A stretch of 54,842 nucleotides of DNA, from positions 1-54,842 of the forward strand of contig CAZJWJ010000028.1 in the NCBI GenBank assembly GCA_964549495.1. Direction: 5' to 3'. A program made the translations under genes and the position numbers. Position 1 is the stretch's first letter, and each line of letters begins with the position of its first letter. Below are positions 24,478-33,736 of this stretch, in pieces. The notes under the pieces were generated by a model. It saw only the letters and a list, made by a program, of their open reading frames with translations, was not told the DNA's origin and did not search any database. Origin of the DNA: JACKBJ01 sp964549495 (GTDB lineage: Bacteria > Chloroflexota > Anaerolineae > Epilineales > Epilineaceae).

Positions 24478-25365
24478 GTGCGCGATGCCATCCAAGACTT
24501 TCTGACCCATATCGAAGTGCAGTTGGGCTACTCGGTCAACACGCTCAACGCCTACCGCAACGACCTGAGCCAGCTGGGCGATTTTGCCGAGGTTCAGAAC
24601 ATCGACGGCTGGGGGGCCTTCGACAAGGACGCCGTGGTCGACTACCTGCTCGAGCTCAAGTCGCGCTACGACTCCTCGGCCACGGTGGCGCGCAAGATGG
24701 CGGCCACCAAGCGCTTCTTCCGCTTTTTGGCCGAGACCTCGGCCATCGCCGAGGATCCGACGGTGCTGCTCGACTCGCCCAAGGTCAAGAAGCGCCTACC
24801 GCGCACCCTGCCCCTGGAGGACGTGGCCCGGCTGCTGGCGGCGCCGGCCGATGGCAGCGGCCCCAAGTCCCTGCGCGACGCGGCCATGCTCGAGCTGCTC
24901 TACGCCACCGGCATGCGGGTCAGCGAACTGGTGGCCCTCGACCTCGACGACGTCAACCTGGCCTCGGCCTCGGTGCGCTGCTTCGGCAAGGGCTCCAAGG
25001 AGCGCATCATCCCGATGCACGCTGCGGTCGATGCCCTGGGCAGCTACCTCGAGGAGGGCCGGGTGACCTACCTGAAGGATCGCCGGGAGCGAGCGCTCTT
25101 CCTCAACCCACGCGGCGGACGCTTGACCCGCCAAGGGCTCTGGCTGATCATCAAGGGCTACGTCGAGCAGGCCGGCATCACCTCGCGCGTCACGCCGCAT
25201 ACGCTGCGCCACAGCTTCGCCACCCACATGCTCGACGGCGGGGCCGGCCTGCGCGAGGTCCAACGCCTTCTGGGCCATTCCAACGTGGCCACGACGCAGA
25301 TCTACACCCAGGTCTCCGACGAACGCCTCCGCTCGGCCTACGACGACGCGCATCCGCGGGCCTAG
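24478..25365 (+). CDS. Tyrosine recombinase XerC/XerD family
   Basis: 295 residues from a GTG at 24478, the standard Xer length. An N-terminal SAM-like core-binding domain (1-90, LGYSVNTLNAYRNDL) is followed by the catalytic domain. All six active-site residues are present: Arg147 (TGMRVSEL), Lys174 (GKGSKER), His241 and Arg244 (HTLRHSFATH), His267 (LLGHSN) and the nucleophile Tyr276 (TQIYTQV). It most likely resolves chromosome dimers at dif, a housekeeping role, rather than being a phage integrase; no attachment-like repeats or mobile genes flank it. It leads a run with the PH-domain protein and punA. Confidence 0.92.
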   Translation: MRDAIQDFLTHIEVQLGYSVNTLNAYRNDLSQLGDFAEVQNIDGWGAFDKDAVVDYLLELKSRYDSSATVARKMAATKRFFRFLAETSAIAEDPTVLLDSPKVKKRLPRTLPLEDVARLLAAPADGSGPKSLRDAAMLELLYATGMRVSELVALDLDDVNLASASVRCFGKGSKERIIPMHAAVDALGSYLEEGRVTYLKDRRERALFLNPRGGRLTRQGLWLIIKGYVEQAGITSRVTPHTLRHSFATHMLDGGAGLREVQRLLGHSNVATTQIYTQVSDERLRSAYDDAHPRA

Positions 25366-25408
25366 GACGCCTGTGATCCAAGGCCCCCCGTTCACCGCGA
25401 GGGACCCC

Positions 25409-25963
25409 ATGCCGGATCTGGATCGCTTGATGTCGACGGGCGAGACGGTGCAGCACGCCACGCGCCAGCACTGGATGGCCCTGCTGATCGATACGCTCGG
25501 CAGCCTGATCGCCCTGCTCCTGTTGACCTCGGGCGCGCTCTGGGCGGCCGAGGCCCGGGGCCTGTCGGCCCCCTTGGTCAGCGTCCTCTTGGCGGCATCG
25601 CTGGTGCCGATCTTCCTGATCCTGCGCGACATCTGGCGTTGGTGGATCAAGCGCTACGTGGTCACCACCCGGCGCATCATGGAGATCGAGGGCATCCTGA
25701 CCCGCACGGTGCGCGACAGCAACCTGGACAAGGTCAACGACATCACCTTGCGCCAGTCCTTGCCGGGTCGGATGCTGGACTACGGCGACCTGGAGGTGAT
25801 CACCGGCAGCGACGCGGGCATCAACCGCCTCGAGCACCTGGCGGCGCCGGTCTTGTTCAAGCGGGTCATCCTGGACAACAAGGAGGACTTCGACACCATC
25901 GCCCGGCTGCGGGCGATGGGCGCCGGCCAGCCCGAAGAGCCCTTCCCGGGCGGCGTCTCTTGA
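25409..25963 (+). CDS. PH-domain (YdbS/DUF304-like) membrane protein
   Basis: 184 residues from the ATG at 25409, which has GAGGG upstream; a GTG at 25373 would add 12 residues. Two membrane helices (about residues 27-49 and 54-76) separate an N-terminal segment from a cytoplasmic bacterial PH domain. The PH part starts KRYVVTTRRIMEIEGILTR and contains the DKVNDITLRQSL strand typical of the family. Such proteins are membrane-associated and mostly uncharacterised. The stop overlaps the punA start by four bases. Confidence 0.85.
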   Translation: MPDLDRLMSTGETVQHATRQHWMALLIDTLGSLIALLLLTSGALWAAEARGLSAPLVSVLLAASLVPIFLILRDIWRWWIKRYVVTTRRIMEIEGILTRTVRDSNLDKVNDITLRQSLPGRMLDYGDLEVITGSDAGINRLEHLAAPVLFKRVILDNKEDFDTIARLRAMGAGQPEEPFPGGVS

Positions 25964-26820
25964 GCCTGGTCGAGCGGGTCGACGCGGCCGCGGCGCGCGT
26001 CTCGGGCTGGCTGGGCGAATCGGCCGATGGATCGGCGCGCCCCGGCTGGGGCGTCATCGCCGGTTCCGGCCTCTCGGGCCTGGCCGACCGCTTGGAGGGG
26101 GCCTGCCGCCTGGACTACGCGGAGATCCCCGGTTGGCCCCGTTCGACGGTCGAGGGCCACGCCGGCGCTTTGGTCGCCGGCCGGGTCGGCGATCGCCGGG
26201 TGCTGGTCTGCGCCGGTCGGGCCCACCTCTACGAGGGCTACGAGCCGGCCGAGGCCAGCTTCAACGTGCGCGTGCTGTCCGCGCTCGGCGTCGAGACGCT
26301 GATCGTCACCAATGCGGCCGGGGCGCTGAACGGCGACTACGCGCCCGGCGACCTGATGCTCCTGACCGATCACATCAACCTGCCGGGCATGGCCGGCCTC
26401 AATCCCTTGCGCGGTCCGAACGACGATCGCCGCGGCCCGCGCTTCCCCTTCCTGGCCGGCGCCTACGATCCCGATCTGCGCGCCCGGGCCCAGGCAGCAG
26501 CCGAAGCGGCCGGCTTCCGGGTCCACCAGGGCGTCTACGCCATGGTGGCCGGCCCCAGCTTCGAGACCCCGGCCGAGGCCCGCTTCCTGCGCGCGGCCGG
26601 CGCCGACGCGGTGGGCATGAGCACCGCGCCGGAGGTGGTTGTCGCCAGGCATGCCGGCATGCGCGTCCTCGGCATCTCCCTGATCACCAACCACGTCCTG
26701 CTCGAGCAGCCCGAGGCCACGGTCGAGGAATCCGGCGCCGCCCTGCACGCCGAGGTCACCGAGGTCGGTGGCCGGGCCTCCGAGCGCCTGGCGCGGGTGG
26801 TGGCCGAACTGCTGGGCTGA
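25960..26820 (+). CDS. punA: Purine nucleoside phosphorylase, class I
   Basis: 286 residues from a TTG at 25960 that overlaps the preceding stop (TTGA). It splits inosine and guanosine with phosphate, in purine salvage. Family markers: IAGSGLSGLADRL (phosphate loop), CAGRAHLYEGYE with the phosphate-binding His, TNAAGALN, the DHINLPGMAGLNPLRGPND loop, VAGPSFETPAE with the purine-binding Glu, GMSTAPEVVVARHAG and GISLITN with the catalytic Asn. These fit the trimeric PNP type. The TTG start has only a weak ribosome-binding site, consistent with translational coupling. Confidence 0.93.
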   Translation: MSLVERVDAAAARVSGWLGESADGSARPGWGVIAGSGLSGLADRLEGACRLDYAEIPGWPRSTVEGHAGALVAGRVGDRRVLVCAGRAHLYEGYEPAEASFNVRVLSALGVETLIVTNAAGALNGDYAPGDLMLLTDHINLPGMAGLNPLRGPNDDRRGPRFPFLAGAYDPDLRARAQAAAEAAGFRVHQGVYAMVAGPSFETPAEARFLRAAGADAVGMSTAPEVVVARHAGMRVLGISLITNHVLLEQPEATVEESGAALHAEVTEVGGRASERLARVVAELLG

Positions 26821-26953
26821 ATGCGATGGCAGTCCGATGGGGATGGCGAGCATTTACGGCGACTCGATCCTCGCCGCGCCTCCATGAAACTCGCCCGCGC
26901 CACGAACCGGTTTCGATCCGTGGAGGTGCGCCGAGTTCCGGTGCATGGCGAAC

Positions 26954-29356
26954 TCAGTCCATCGTCCTTGCCAGCACCGGTAGGAAGATCCGCGGCCCCT
27001 CATACTCGCGATAGACGAACACCCCACTGCGAGGGTCGGCCAGGTAGAGCCGATCGCCCCAACGGGCCAGGTCGGGGGCGAAGCTTTCGGTCTGGCCTGA
27101 TCGATCGAAGGTCTCGGAGCCACCAAAGTTCGGGCTCGTGCGGCTGATTCGGCGAATCGAGGCGCCTTCCGAGTCCATGTCCACGATGTTCACGCCGCGC
27201 TTCTCGATCGATCCTCCTTGATGGGCCACCTTGGAGCCGATGTAGGTCAGTCGGCCCGGATCGGCGATCAGTCCGTGATAGCGATCGCTGCCGGCTTCGA
27301 GTTGGGTCAGGACGGTGGGCGCCTCCGGCTCCGCGATGTCGATGGCGAATAGCTGGCTGTCCCGCCGTCGCGTCATGTAGGCCCGCCCACCGCTCACCGC
27401 CAGGTTGGCCATGGATTCGAAGCTGCCGCCGACCGGCAGATCCGAGAGCCGGGTCGGTGCACCTGGTGGATCGAGACGGAAGATGGCCAAGCCCTGCTCG
27501 CCGAGGCTGAAGAGCTGTCCGTCCTCCACGAGCAAGCTATAGGCACCGCCGATGTCGCCGATTTCGATGCGCCAGGGGTCGGGTGCCGACCCTGGCTGGT
27601 CGACTTCGTAGACCTCGATCCATCGCGAGAAGGCACCGGTCGGAGACTGGCGGTCGTCTCGAACCGTGCTCAGATAGAGTCGACCGTCCCGAGCCTGCAT
27701 GGCCTCCACCGACTCGAGGGTCACGCCCAGCTCGATCGGGCCCAATTCCCGCGGCTGGCCGGGCCGGCCCAGGTCCAGCAGTCGGATCTCGGAGGTCCGA
27801 CTCTGTAGGTAGGCTCGATCGCCGTCCAGGGCCAGTCGTCTGGCCTGCGGCATGCGATAGGCGCCCAGCTTCATCGGTCCGTGCGGTCCGTCCAGGTCGA
27901 AGACCTGTAGTCCATTGGTGGCGTCCACCAGGTAGACCAGTCCGTCCTGGATCTCGATCTGCAGCGGATGCGGCGCGCCGACCTGTGCTCTTAGCTCGCG
28001 GGGGGCTTGTGGATGGACCAGGCTCACCACGCGCAGTCCCCCCTCGCCGGTCGCGACGAAGGCGCGGTTGCCGGCCAGGGCCAGCTGGGCTCCCTGGCCG
28101 GGCAGGTCCAGCCGGGCCAGGGGCAGTTCGAAGGCCTGATCCAATCCGGCATCGATGACCGACAGAGCCCCGTGCGTCGCCAGGCCATGGAGCCAGCGGC
28201 CATCGAATTCGATGTCCACCAGCAGCGATTCGGTGACCGAGACGTCGACCAGCTCCGGGCTATGCGCAGCGCTGAGGTCGAAGAACAGCACCTCGCCCAG
28301 CCAGGAGAGGGCCAGACGATCCGCGCCGGCGGCGAGCAAGCCGCCTTCGATGGGGAAATCGATGCATTCGGACTGGCCCGGGCTGGCGGGTAGTACCGCC
28401 TCTTGGAGGCGCTGGTTCCAACTCCGGGTCGCGTCGCGACCGGACCCGGACATGGCCGAGGTCAAGCCCATCTGGCGTCTCGGTGTGACCGTGGGGGGCG
28501 GAGAACGCGTCGGCCTGGGCGGCAACTCAGGGCGCTCGGTCGGTAAGGGGATTCGGGTGGGTACGATCGGCTCCTCCGGGGGGTTTCGAAACCCGCGCAA
28601 GCAGCCCAGCTCGACCGGCCGCGCCGGGTCGGACATGTCGAGCACCCGGGGCTTCCCGCCGCCGTTGACGTAGAGCAGCGGAGCGCGGTAGGCCAGGCCC
28701 CAGACGCCGCCGCCTTGCGGTGCGTAGCGGCCGAGGGCTCGAGGCCGGCTCGGGTCGCTCAGATCGAAGCTGAGCAGTCCGGCCTCGGTGGCCACGAACA
28801 GCCAGGGCGGCGCGAGCTCCATCTGGAGCGCGGCGATCCCGAGCCCATCTTCGCGAATGGCCGCGCCCTCGGTCCATCCCAAGTCGACGGCGATCCGCGC
28901 CAGGTCCGGCAGGTAGGCCAGGAGGCGTGGGGACTGGGCCTGGCCGGCGTCGACCAAGGCCAGGCCGCCGCGCGGCCAACGCTCCCACATGCTGTCCCCG
29001 AAGGGCGCAGGCGCCGATTCAGCTATGGACAGCACCAGCAGGTCGCCCCGCGCCTGGATCTCACCGATCATGCCGGGCAGCACGCTCGAACGACCGACGA
29101 GGCGTAGATCACCGTCTTCCCGGTCTTCGTAGATGGCCAGCACCGGTCCCTGGCCTGCGTAGACCCGTCCTGGAGTGGTCGCGACGGCGTAGCTTCCACC
29201 ACCGAAGTGATCGATCGCCGCAAGGTTCGGCATCCAGTCGGACTCGCCGACCTGTAGAGCCGGACGCGCGCTTCGGGACGCGGTCGCTTCGCTGGTGATG
29301 AGCATGCAGAAGGCGCCCAGGATCATCGCTGCGCGTCGGCTGGATGATCGGATCAT
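26954..29356 (-). CDS. Exported LVIVD-type beta-propeller protein (array copy 4)
   Basis: 800 residues from the ATG at 29356, whose ATGA overlaps the stop of the previous copy. A signal peptide spans about 1-27. The body consists of propeller blades of the LVIVD type (for example LLSFDLSDPSRPRALGRY and VLDMSDPARPVELG). A Pro/Thr-rich insertion (about residues 255-295) interrupts the blade series, probably a surface loop or hinge. The protein ends RIFLPVLARTMD. It has no enzymatic motif; propellers of this kind usually act as binding scaffolds. It is the last gene of a four-copy tandem array, all minus strand, and converges on punA. No good terminator is visible in the 133-base gap at 26821-26953, which holds only a short inverted repeat. 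Confidence 0.8.
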   Translation of the reverse strand: MIRSSSRRAAMILGAFCMLITSEATASRSARPALQVGESDWMPNLAAIDHFGGGSYAVATTPGRVYAGQGPVLAIYEDREDGDLRLVGRSSVLPGMIGEIQARGDLLVLSIAESAPAPFGDSMWERWPRGGLALVDAGQAQSPRLLAYLPDLARIAVDLGWTEGAAIREDGLGIAALQMELAPPWLFVATEAGLLSFDLSDPSRPRALGRYAPQGGGVWGLAYRAPLLYVNGGGKPRVLDMSDPARPVELGCLRGFRNPPEEPIVPTRIPLPTERPELPPRPTRSPPPTVTPRRQMGLTSAMSGSGRDATRSWNQRLQEAVLPASPGQSECIDFPIEGGLLAAGADRLALSWLGEVLFFDLSAAHSPELVDVSVTESLLVDIEFDGRWLHGLATHGALSVIDAGLDQAFELPLARLDLPGQGAQLALAGNRAFVATGEGGLRVVSLVHPQAPRELRAQVGAPHPLQIEIQDGLVYLVDATNGLQVFDLDGPHGPMKLGAYRMPQARRLALDGDRAYLQSRTSEIRLLDLGRPGQPRELGPIELGVTLESVEAMQARDGRLYLSTVRDDRQSPTGAFSRWIEVYEVDQPGSAPDPWRIEIGDIGGAYSLLVEDGQLFSLGEQGLAIFRLDPPGAPTRLSDLPVGGSFESMANLAVSGGRAYMTRRRDSQLFAIDIAEPEAPTVLTQLEAGSDRYHGLIADPGRLTYIGSKVAHQGGSIEKRGVNIVDMDSEGASIRRISRTSPNFGGSETFDRSGQTESFAPDLARWGDRLYLADPRSGVFVYREYEGPRIFLPVLARTMD

Positions 29357-31581
29357 CGCTGGACGCTCGGCAGGTACAGCCGCCGGCCGCTCAACTCGCG
29401 ATAGACCTGGATGCCGCTGCGCGGATCGGCCAGTAGGATTCGATCCCTCCAGCGCGCGAGGCTGGCCCCGGGCCGGCCGACGACGACATCGTCGATGAAG
29501 CGATCCTGCCAACTGAGCGCCGGCCCCGGCCGGCGGTCCACGACGCGCAGGCCCCGCCCGGGCGTGAAGTCGAGGATCACGAGGCTCAGAACGAGCTCGC
29601 GGCCACTGAAGAGGTCCGGCCGGAGCTCGGCTGCGTAGATGCGGCGACCATCGGTGCGCAGGTCGACGTAGCGCCCGCCGTCGTAGGGCAGGACGGCCAC
29701 CTCGACCGGGTTGAGGGGCTCGGAGAGGTCGACGACGACCATCCTGGCGCTCTCGCCCAGGGCCAGGAAGGCATGCTGGCCGGCCACCGCCATGTCGTTC
29801 ACCGCCCGGTGGCCGCGCGGCAGATAGTAGGTGCCGAGGGGCTCCGGCGCTGTCGGTCGGGCCAGGTCGAAGAGTGCCAGACCGCCCGGGCCCAGGGCCA
29901 GGAGCAGGTCACCTTCGCGTTGCAGCTGGAGAATCCCGCCGATGCGCGCCAGATCGAGCTCGGCGCGCTGCAGCGCGTCTCCTCCAGTCCATTCGAAGAC
30001 GGCGAGGACGGGTCGCGAGCGACCGTCGGCCTCCAGATCCGGTACCCGTTGACCCGCGAAGACCAGGCTCTCGGCGATCAAGAGCCCATTGACCGGTCGG
30101 GGGAGCACCAGCGGTCCCAGCTCCCTCGGTCTCGCGGCCAGGCTGAGGTCGAGCATCCGCATCTCGCCCGATTCGGAGAGCAGGATGGCGCGGTTTCCGT
30201 CGATGCGCAGCGCCTCCGCGCGGGGCATGCGGTAGGCGCTGCGCTTGATCGGCGGGGCCCCCTCGCGCAGCTCGAAGACCTGCAGCCCGTTGATCGGATC
30301 GACGACGTAGGCCAAGTCTCCGATCACCTCGACCTGCCGGGGATGCGGTGCCCCGATGAGGGCGCCGATCTCGCGAGGCCGCTCGGCTAGGCTCAGGTCG
30401 ACCATCCGCAAGCCGCCCGCGCCGGTCGCGACGAAGGCTCGCGCGTCTCGAACTTCCAGGTCCCGGCCCTCGCCCGGAAGATCGAGCGACGCAAGGGGCC
30501 CTTCGAAGGAGTCGATCTCTTCGGGGTCCAAGACGAACAGCCCGCCGCCAGGATCCAAACCGTAGAGCCAGTCTGCCTCGAAAACCAGGTCGACGAGTTC
30601 GCTCGAGAAGACCATACCAAGCGGCTCCGGATCTTCCGGGCTTTTCAGATCGAAGATCCATGTCTGGCCGAACCAGCTCAGCGCCAGGCGTCGATCGGAG
30701 GCATGCAACCTGGCGCCCTCGAGGAAGAAGTCGAAGCAGCCGGGTTCTTGCTGGTCGACTCCGGGCCGCGACCCAGCCAAGGCGGCCATGGTCTGGCTGG
30801 CCTCCAGGAATCCGAGCCGCAGACAACCTCGGTCTTTGGGCTGGCCGGGATCCGACACGTCGATGACCCGCTGTCCGGCCACCGTGTTGGCATAGAGCAT
30901 CGGGCTCCGCAGGGCGAAGTCCAGGACGGCGATCCCACCCGGCGCGTAGCGACTCCGCGGCCGCGGCTGGTCCGGGTCGGACAGGTCGAGGCTCATCAGG
31001 CCGGCATCCGTGGCCAGATGGAGCCAGGGACCATCGAAGGCCATCCGTCGCGCGTAGATCCCATGTTCGCCTCCCGCGCTTTCCTGCCATCCCATCTCGA
31101 TGGCCAGCGCGGCCAGATCCGGGATCCGGTACGCGATGCGCGGCCTGGCGGGGTCGGAGGCGTCGAGGATCGAAAGGCCGCCGCGCGGACCGAAGTCGAA
31201 GCCGAAGTCGATGGGATCCGGCAAGGACTCCGCATGCGAGACCGCGACCCGGTCGCCGGAGACCTCGATCCCGATGACCAGGCCCGAAAGGACCTCCGAT
31301 CGGCCGAGGAGCTCCAGCTCCGCACCGCCGCGATCGCGATAGACGGCCACGACCGGGCCCTCGCCCACGTAGATCCGGTCCCCGTCAGCCCGGACGGCCA
31401 GGCTGGCCCCTCCGAAGTGCCCTTCGGCGAGCAAGACCGGATCGATGCTCGGGTCGATAACCGCGACCGGGGCCGTGGCGGCGGCGGGCCGCCGCCCGAC
31501 GCCGATCGGTCCGATCGCGCTGGCCAAGAGCCCAAGGAGCAGGAGCGCCGCGGGACGCGGGTCAGCGCCGATCGAAGCCAT
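29353..31581 (-). CDS. Exported LVIVD-type beta-propeller protein (array copy 3)
   Basis: 742 residues from the ATG at 31581, which lies 20 bases inside the end of the previous copy. A signal peptide spans about 1-36 (AALLLLGLLASAIG core). Propeller blades include LSILDASDPARPRIAYR, VIDVSDPGQPKDRG and VVVDLSEPLNPVEV. The protein ends LYLPSVQR, so the motif is almost at the terminus. Copies 3 and 4 share the segment AYRMPxA after their central blades and ARWxDRxxLADPRSG near the C-terminus, so they are each other's closest relatives here. No Pro/Thr insertion is present. Probable extracellular scaffold; partner unknown. Confidence 0.8.
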   Translation of the reverse strand: MASIGADPRPAALLLLGLLASAIGPIGVGRRPAAATAPVAVIDPSIDPVLLAEGHFGGASLAVRADGDRIYVGEGPVVAVYRDRGGAELELLGRSEVLSGLVIGIEVSGDRVAVSHAESLPDPIDFGFDFGPRGGLSILDASDPARPRIAYRIPDLAALAIEMGWQESAGGEHGIYARRMAFDGPWLHLATDAGLMSLDLSDPDQPRPRSRYAPGGIAVLDFALRSPMLYANTVAGQRVIDVSDPGQPKDRGCLRLGFLEASQTMAALAGSRPGVDQQEPGCFDFFLEGARLHASDRRLALSWFGQTWIFDLKSPEDPEPLGMVFSSELVDLVFEADWLYGLDPGGGLFVLDPEEIDSFEGPLASLDLPGEGRDLEVRDARAFVATGAGGLRMVDLSLAERPREIGALIGAPHPRQVEVIGDLAYVVDPINGLQVFELREGAPPIKRSAYRMPRAEALRIDGNRAILLSESGEMRMLDLSLAARPRELGPLVLPRPVNGLLIAESLVFAGQRVPDLEADGRSRPVLAVFEWTGGDALQRAELDLARIGGILQLQREGDLLLALGPGGLALFDLARPTAPEPLGTYYLPRGHRAVNDMAVAGQHAFLALGESARMVVVDLSEPLNPVEVAVLPYDGGRYVDLRTDGRRIYAAELRPDLFSGRELVLSLVILDFTPGRGLRVVDRRPGPALSWQDRFIDDVVVGRPGASLARWRDRILLADPRSGIQVYRELSGRRLYLPSVQR

Positions 31582-33736
31582 CGGACCGCGCCCTCGCTTC
31601 CGGATTCGACTCGACCGGGCCATCGCAGCCGGGTGGGCCATCACAGCCCCGCAGCAGGGCCGGAAGATAGACGGCCCGACGAAGTCCCCGCAAGACGAGC
31701 AGCTCGCCATGGCGCCCGCTGGCCAGCGCGAAGTCCTCCAAGGGCACGGGGGGGCCGAAGGGCAAGCGGTCGTCGATCTGCCGCAGCTCACCGCCGGGAT
31801 CGATGGCGACCAGCACCGACCCGGGGACGCTTCGACTACGCATTCCGCCGATCTCGATCTGTTGGATCTCGAAGAAGAGTCGTTCTCCCTGCAGTTCCAG
31901 ATCGTCCAGAGCGAAGAAGCCCGAAGGGATTGCGCCCCGCCGTTGGATCCGAAAAGGATCTTCGAGCACGAATCGCAGCAGCGCGGGGTCGCCTTGCCGG
32001 AGCGCGAAGAGCTCGGTGCCGCGGTGCCGAAGTGCGGTCCATGTGCCGTTGCCCGCGGATGATGGTCGGTGGTGGACAAGGAGCTCGGGGCGGTTCGGAT
32101 CGGCCAGGCTCACCATGTCCAACCGGCCGCCTTCGATGCCCAGATAGGCGATGTCGGCGTCGACCGCCAAAGCCTGCAAGCGCTCGGCACTCCGGTATGC
32201 GCCTACCTCGCGCAGCCTGGTGGCATCGGCTAGATCGATCAACCGGAACCCATCGCCGTTCCATAGCAGCGCCAGCTGGTCGCCGATCGCCAGACCGCTC
32301 GGGACGTCAGGGGTTTCGAAGAAGCCCAATGGATGCGGTCGTTTGGGATCGGCCAGGTCCACGAGGGACAGCCCACTGCGGCCCGGTCCCCAGCTGGGAT
32401 CGTGCCGGTACAACAAGTAGGCCAGCCGGCCATCGACCTGGAGATCCGTCACCTGCATCGACGGAACCTGGCCCCAACTCGGGACTTCGTGAATGGCCAG
32501 CGGGCGGAGAGAACCATTCTTCGACAGGCTCAGGGTCATCAGGCCGGATCGAGTGGCCACGACCGCGAGATCGCCGCTGGTCGCCAATCCGAGATCGGGC
32601 CTTGGCACGGGCCACTGGCGCGCCACGGCGCCCCCGGCATCTGTGGCGTCAAAGCCGATCTCGGCCAGTTCGCCTTGGAAGGTCGACATGAAGAGTCTTC
32701 CATCGACCAGGGCAAGATCGCTCGGACCATCGCGAAGGTGCATGAGCTGCAGGCCGGAGGGGGCGGCCGGATCGTCCAGCGAGATGCTGGCCAATACCCC
32801 GATCTCGTCGAGCGAAGCGAAGAGCCGTCCACCGGCGACGATCAGACGTGGCCGGAGGAGCGACCAGAGCCCCAACAGACGCATCCGATGGTGAATCGGG
32901 CCGAGACGATCCGCCGCGATGGGGTAGCTCTCGAGCCAAATGCTGGACGATCCACTAGGACTCCCCACGAGGCGGTAGAGCCAGCCAGTGCGGATATCGC
33001 CGGCCAATGCCATCGTGTCGCCATCCTCGAAGTCGAGCACGAGACTCGGTCGCAGCGGGGCCGGGCTGGAAGCGTCGAAGGTCAGGTAGTCGTGACCCTG
33101 CGTCGCGAAGAGCAAGCGATCGTGAATCCTCGCCAGCTGCTGGGCCTGCGCGGTGGGAATGCCCAACTCGCCGCGAACCGGAAGCCCGTGACCATCCATT
33201 TCGAAGCGCCACAGGCCGAACTGCGGTGCGGCGAAGAGCCGCGAGCCGATCAGCTCCAGGTCGACCACGTATTGCGAGAAGCGATCCTGGCCCGGGCCGA
33301 GGTCGATGCGCCCGATCTCGCGGGGCCGGCCCGGATCTCTCAGGTCCAACGTGATCAACGCTGCCGGCAGGCTGGTGCCGACGTAGACCCGCTGGCCGCG
33401 GGCTTCGATGGCCACGATCTGGCCGCCCAGCGGAGCGCTCCGCCCGAGCGGGAGATCGGGCCGATTGGGATCCAGGACCTCCAGGGCTTGCCCGCGGCCG
33501 ACCAGGAGCCGGCCTTCGTGCGTGTGCATGACGGCGATCTGGCCACCGATCGCATCGACCTCCACGAAGCGATCCCAGTTCGGATCGGTCTGGCCGGCCG
33601 CGGCCCGAACCGGTCCGGCCGGTGCGCTGTCGCTCGGCAGGCGGAAAGAGCTGGCCAGCGTGACCATCACCAGCAGCAGCCAGGCCCAAGCCGCAAGCGG
33701 ACCGACGCCTGGACTGAGGTGGCGCCGGACGCTCAT
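31562..33736 (-). CDS. Exported LVIVD-type beta-propeller protein (array copy 2)
   Basis: 724 residues from the ATG at 33736, overlapping the previous stop by ATGA. The N-terminal hydrophobic segment (about 15-30) is a signal peptide or anchor. Blades include ALEVLDPNRPDLPLG, LITLDLRDPGRPREIG and LSLVDLADPKRPHPLG. The YLP motif (VYLPALLRG at 689-697) is followed by a hydrophilic 27-residue tail with two Cys, a longer tail than in any other protein here. The tail overlaps the start of copy 3, so it may have arisen by extension during tight gene packing. Confidence 0.8.
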   Translation of the reverse strand: MSVRRHLSPGVGPLAAWAWLLLVMVTLASSFRLPSDSAPAGPVRAAAGQTDPNWDRFVEVDAIGGQIAVMHTHEGRLLVGRGQALEVLDPNRPDLPLGRSAPLGGQIVAIEARGQRVYVGTSLPAALITLDLRDPGRPREIGRIDLGPGQDRFSQYVVDLELIGSRLFAAPQFGLWRFEMDGHGLPVRGELGIPTAQAQQLARIHDRLLFATQGHDYLTFDASSPAPLRPSLVLDFEDGDTMALAGDIRTGWLYRLVGSPSGSSSIWLESYPIAADRLGPIHHRMRLLGLWSLLRPRLIVAGGRLFASLDEIGVLASISLDDPAAPSGLQLMHLRDGPSDLALVDGRLFMSTFQGELAEIGFDATDAGGAVARQWPVPRPDLGLATSGDLAVVATRSGLMTLSLSKNGSLRPLAIHEVPSWGQVPSMQVTDLQVDGRLAYLLYRHDPSWGPGRSGLSLVDLADPKRPHPLGFFETPDVPSGLAIGDQLALLWNGDGFRLIDLADATRLREVGAYRSAERLQALAVDADIAYLGIEGGRLDMVSLADPNRPELLVHHRPSSAGNGTWTALRHRGTELFALRQGDPALLRFVLEDPFRIQRRGAIPSGFFALDDLELQGERLFFEIQQIEIGGMRSRSVPGSVLVAIDPGGELRQIDDRLPFGPPVPLEDFALASGRHGELLVLRGLRRAVYLPALLRGCDGPPGCDGPVESNPEARARSDGFDRR

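Noticed and set aside
24478..25365. Tyrosine recombinase as evidence of a mobile island
   Set aside because: Sequence is of the housekeeping Xer type and length, and no attachment repeats, transfer genes or composition break are seen around it; the two tRNA-Ser genes are far away.
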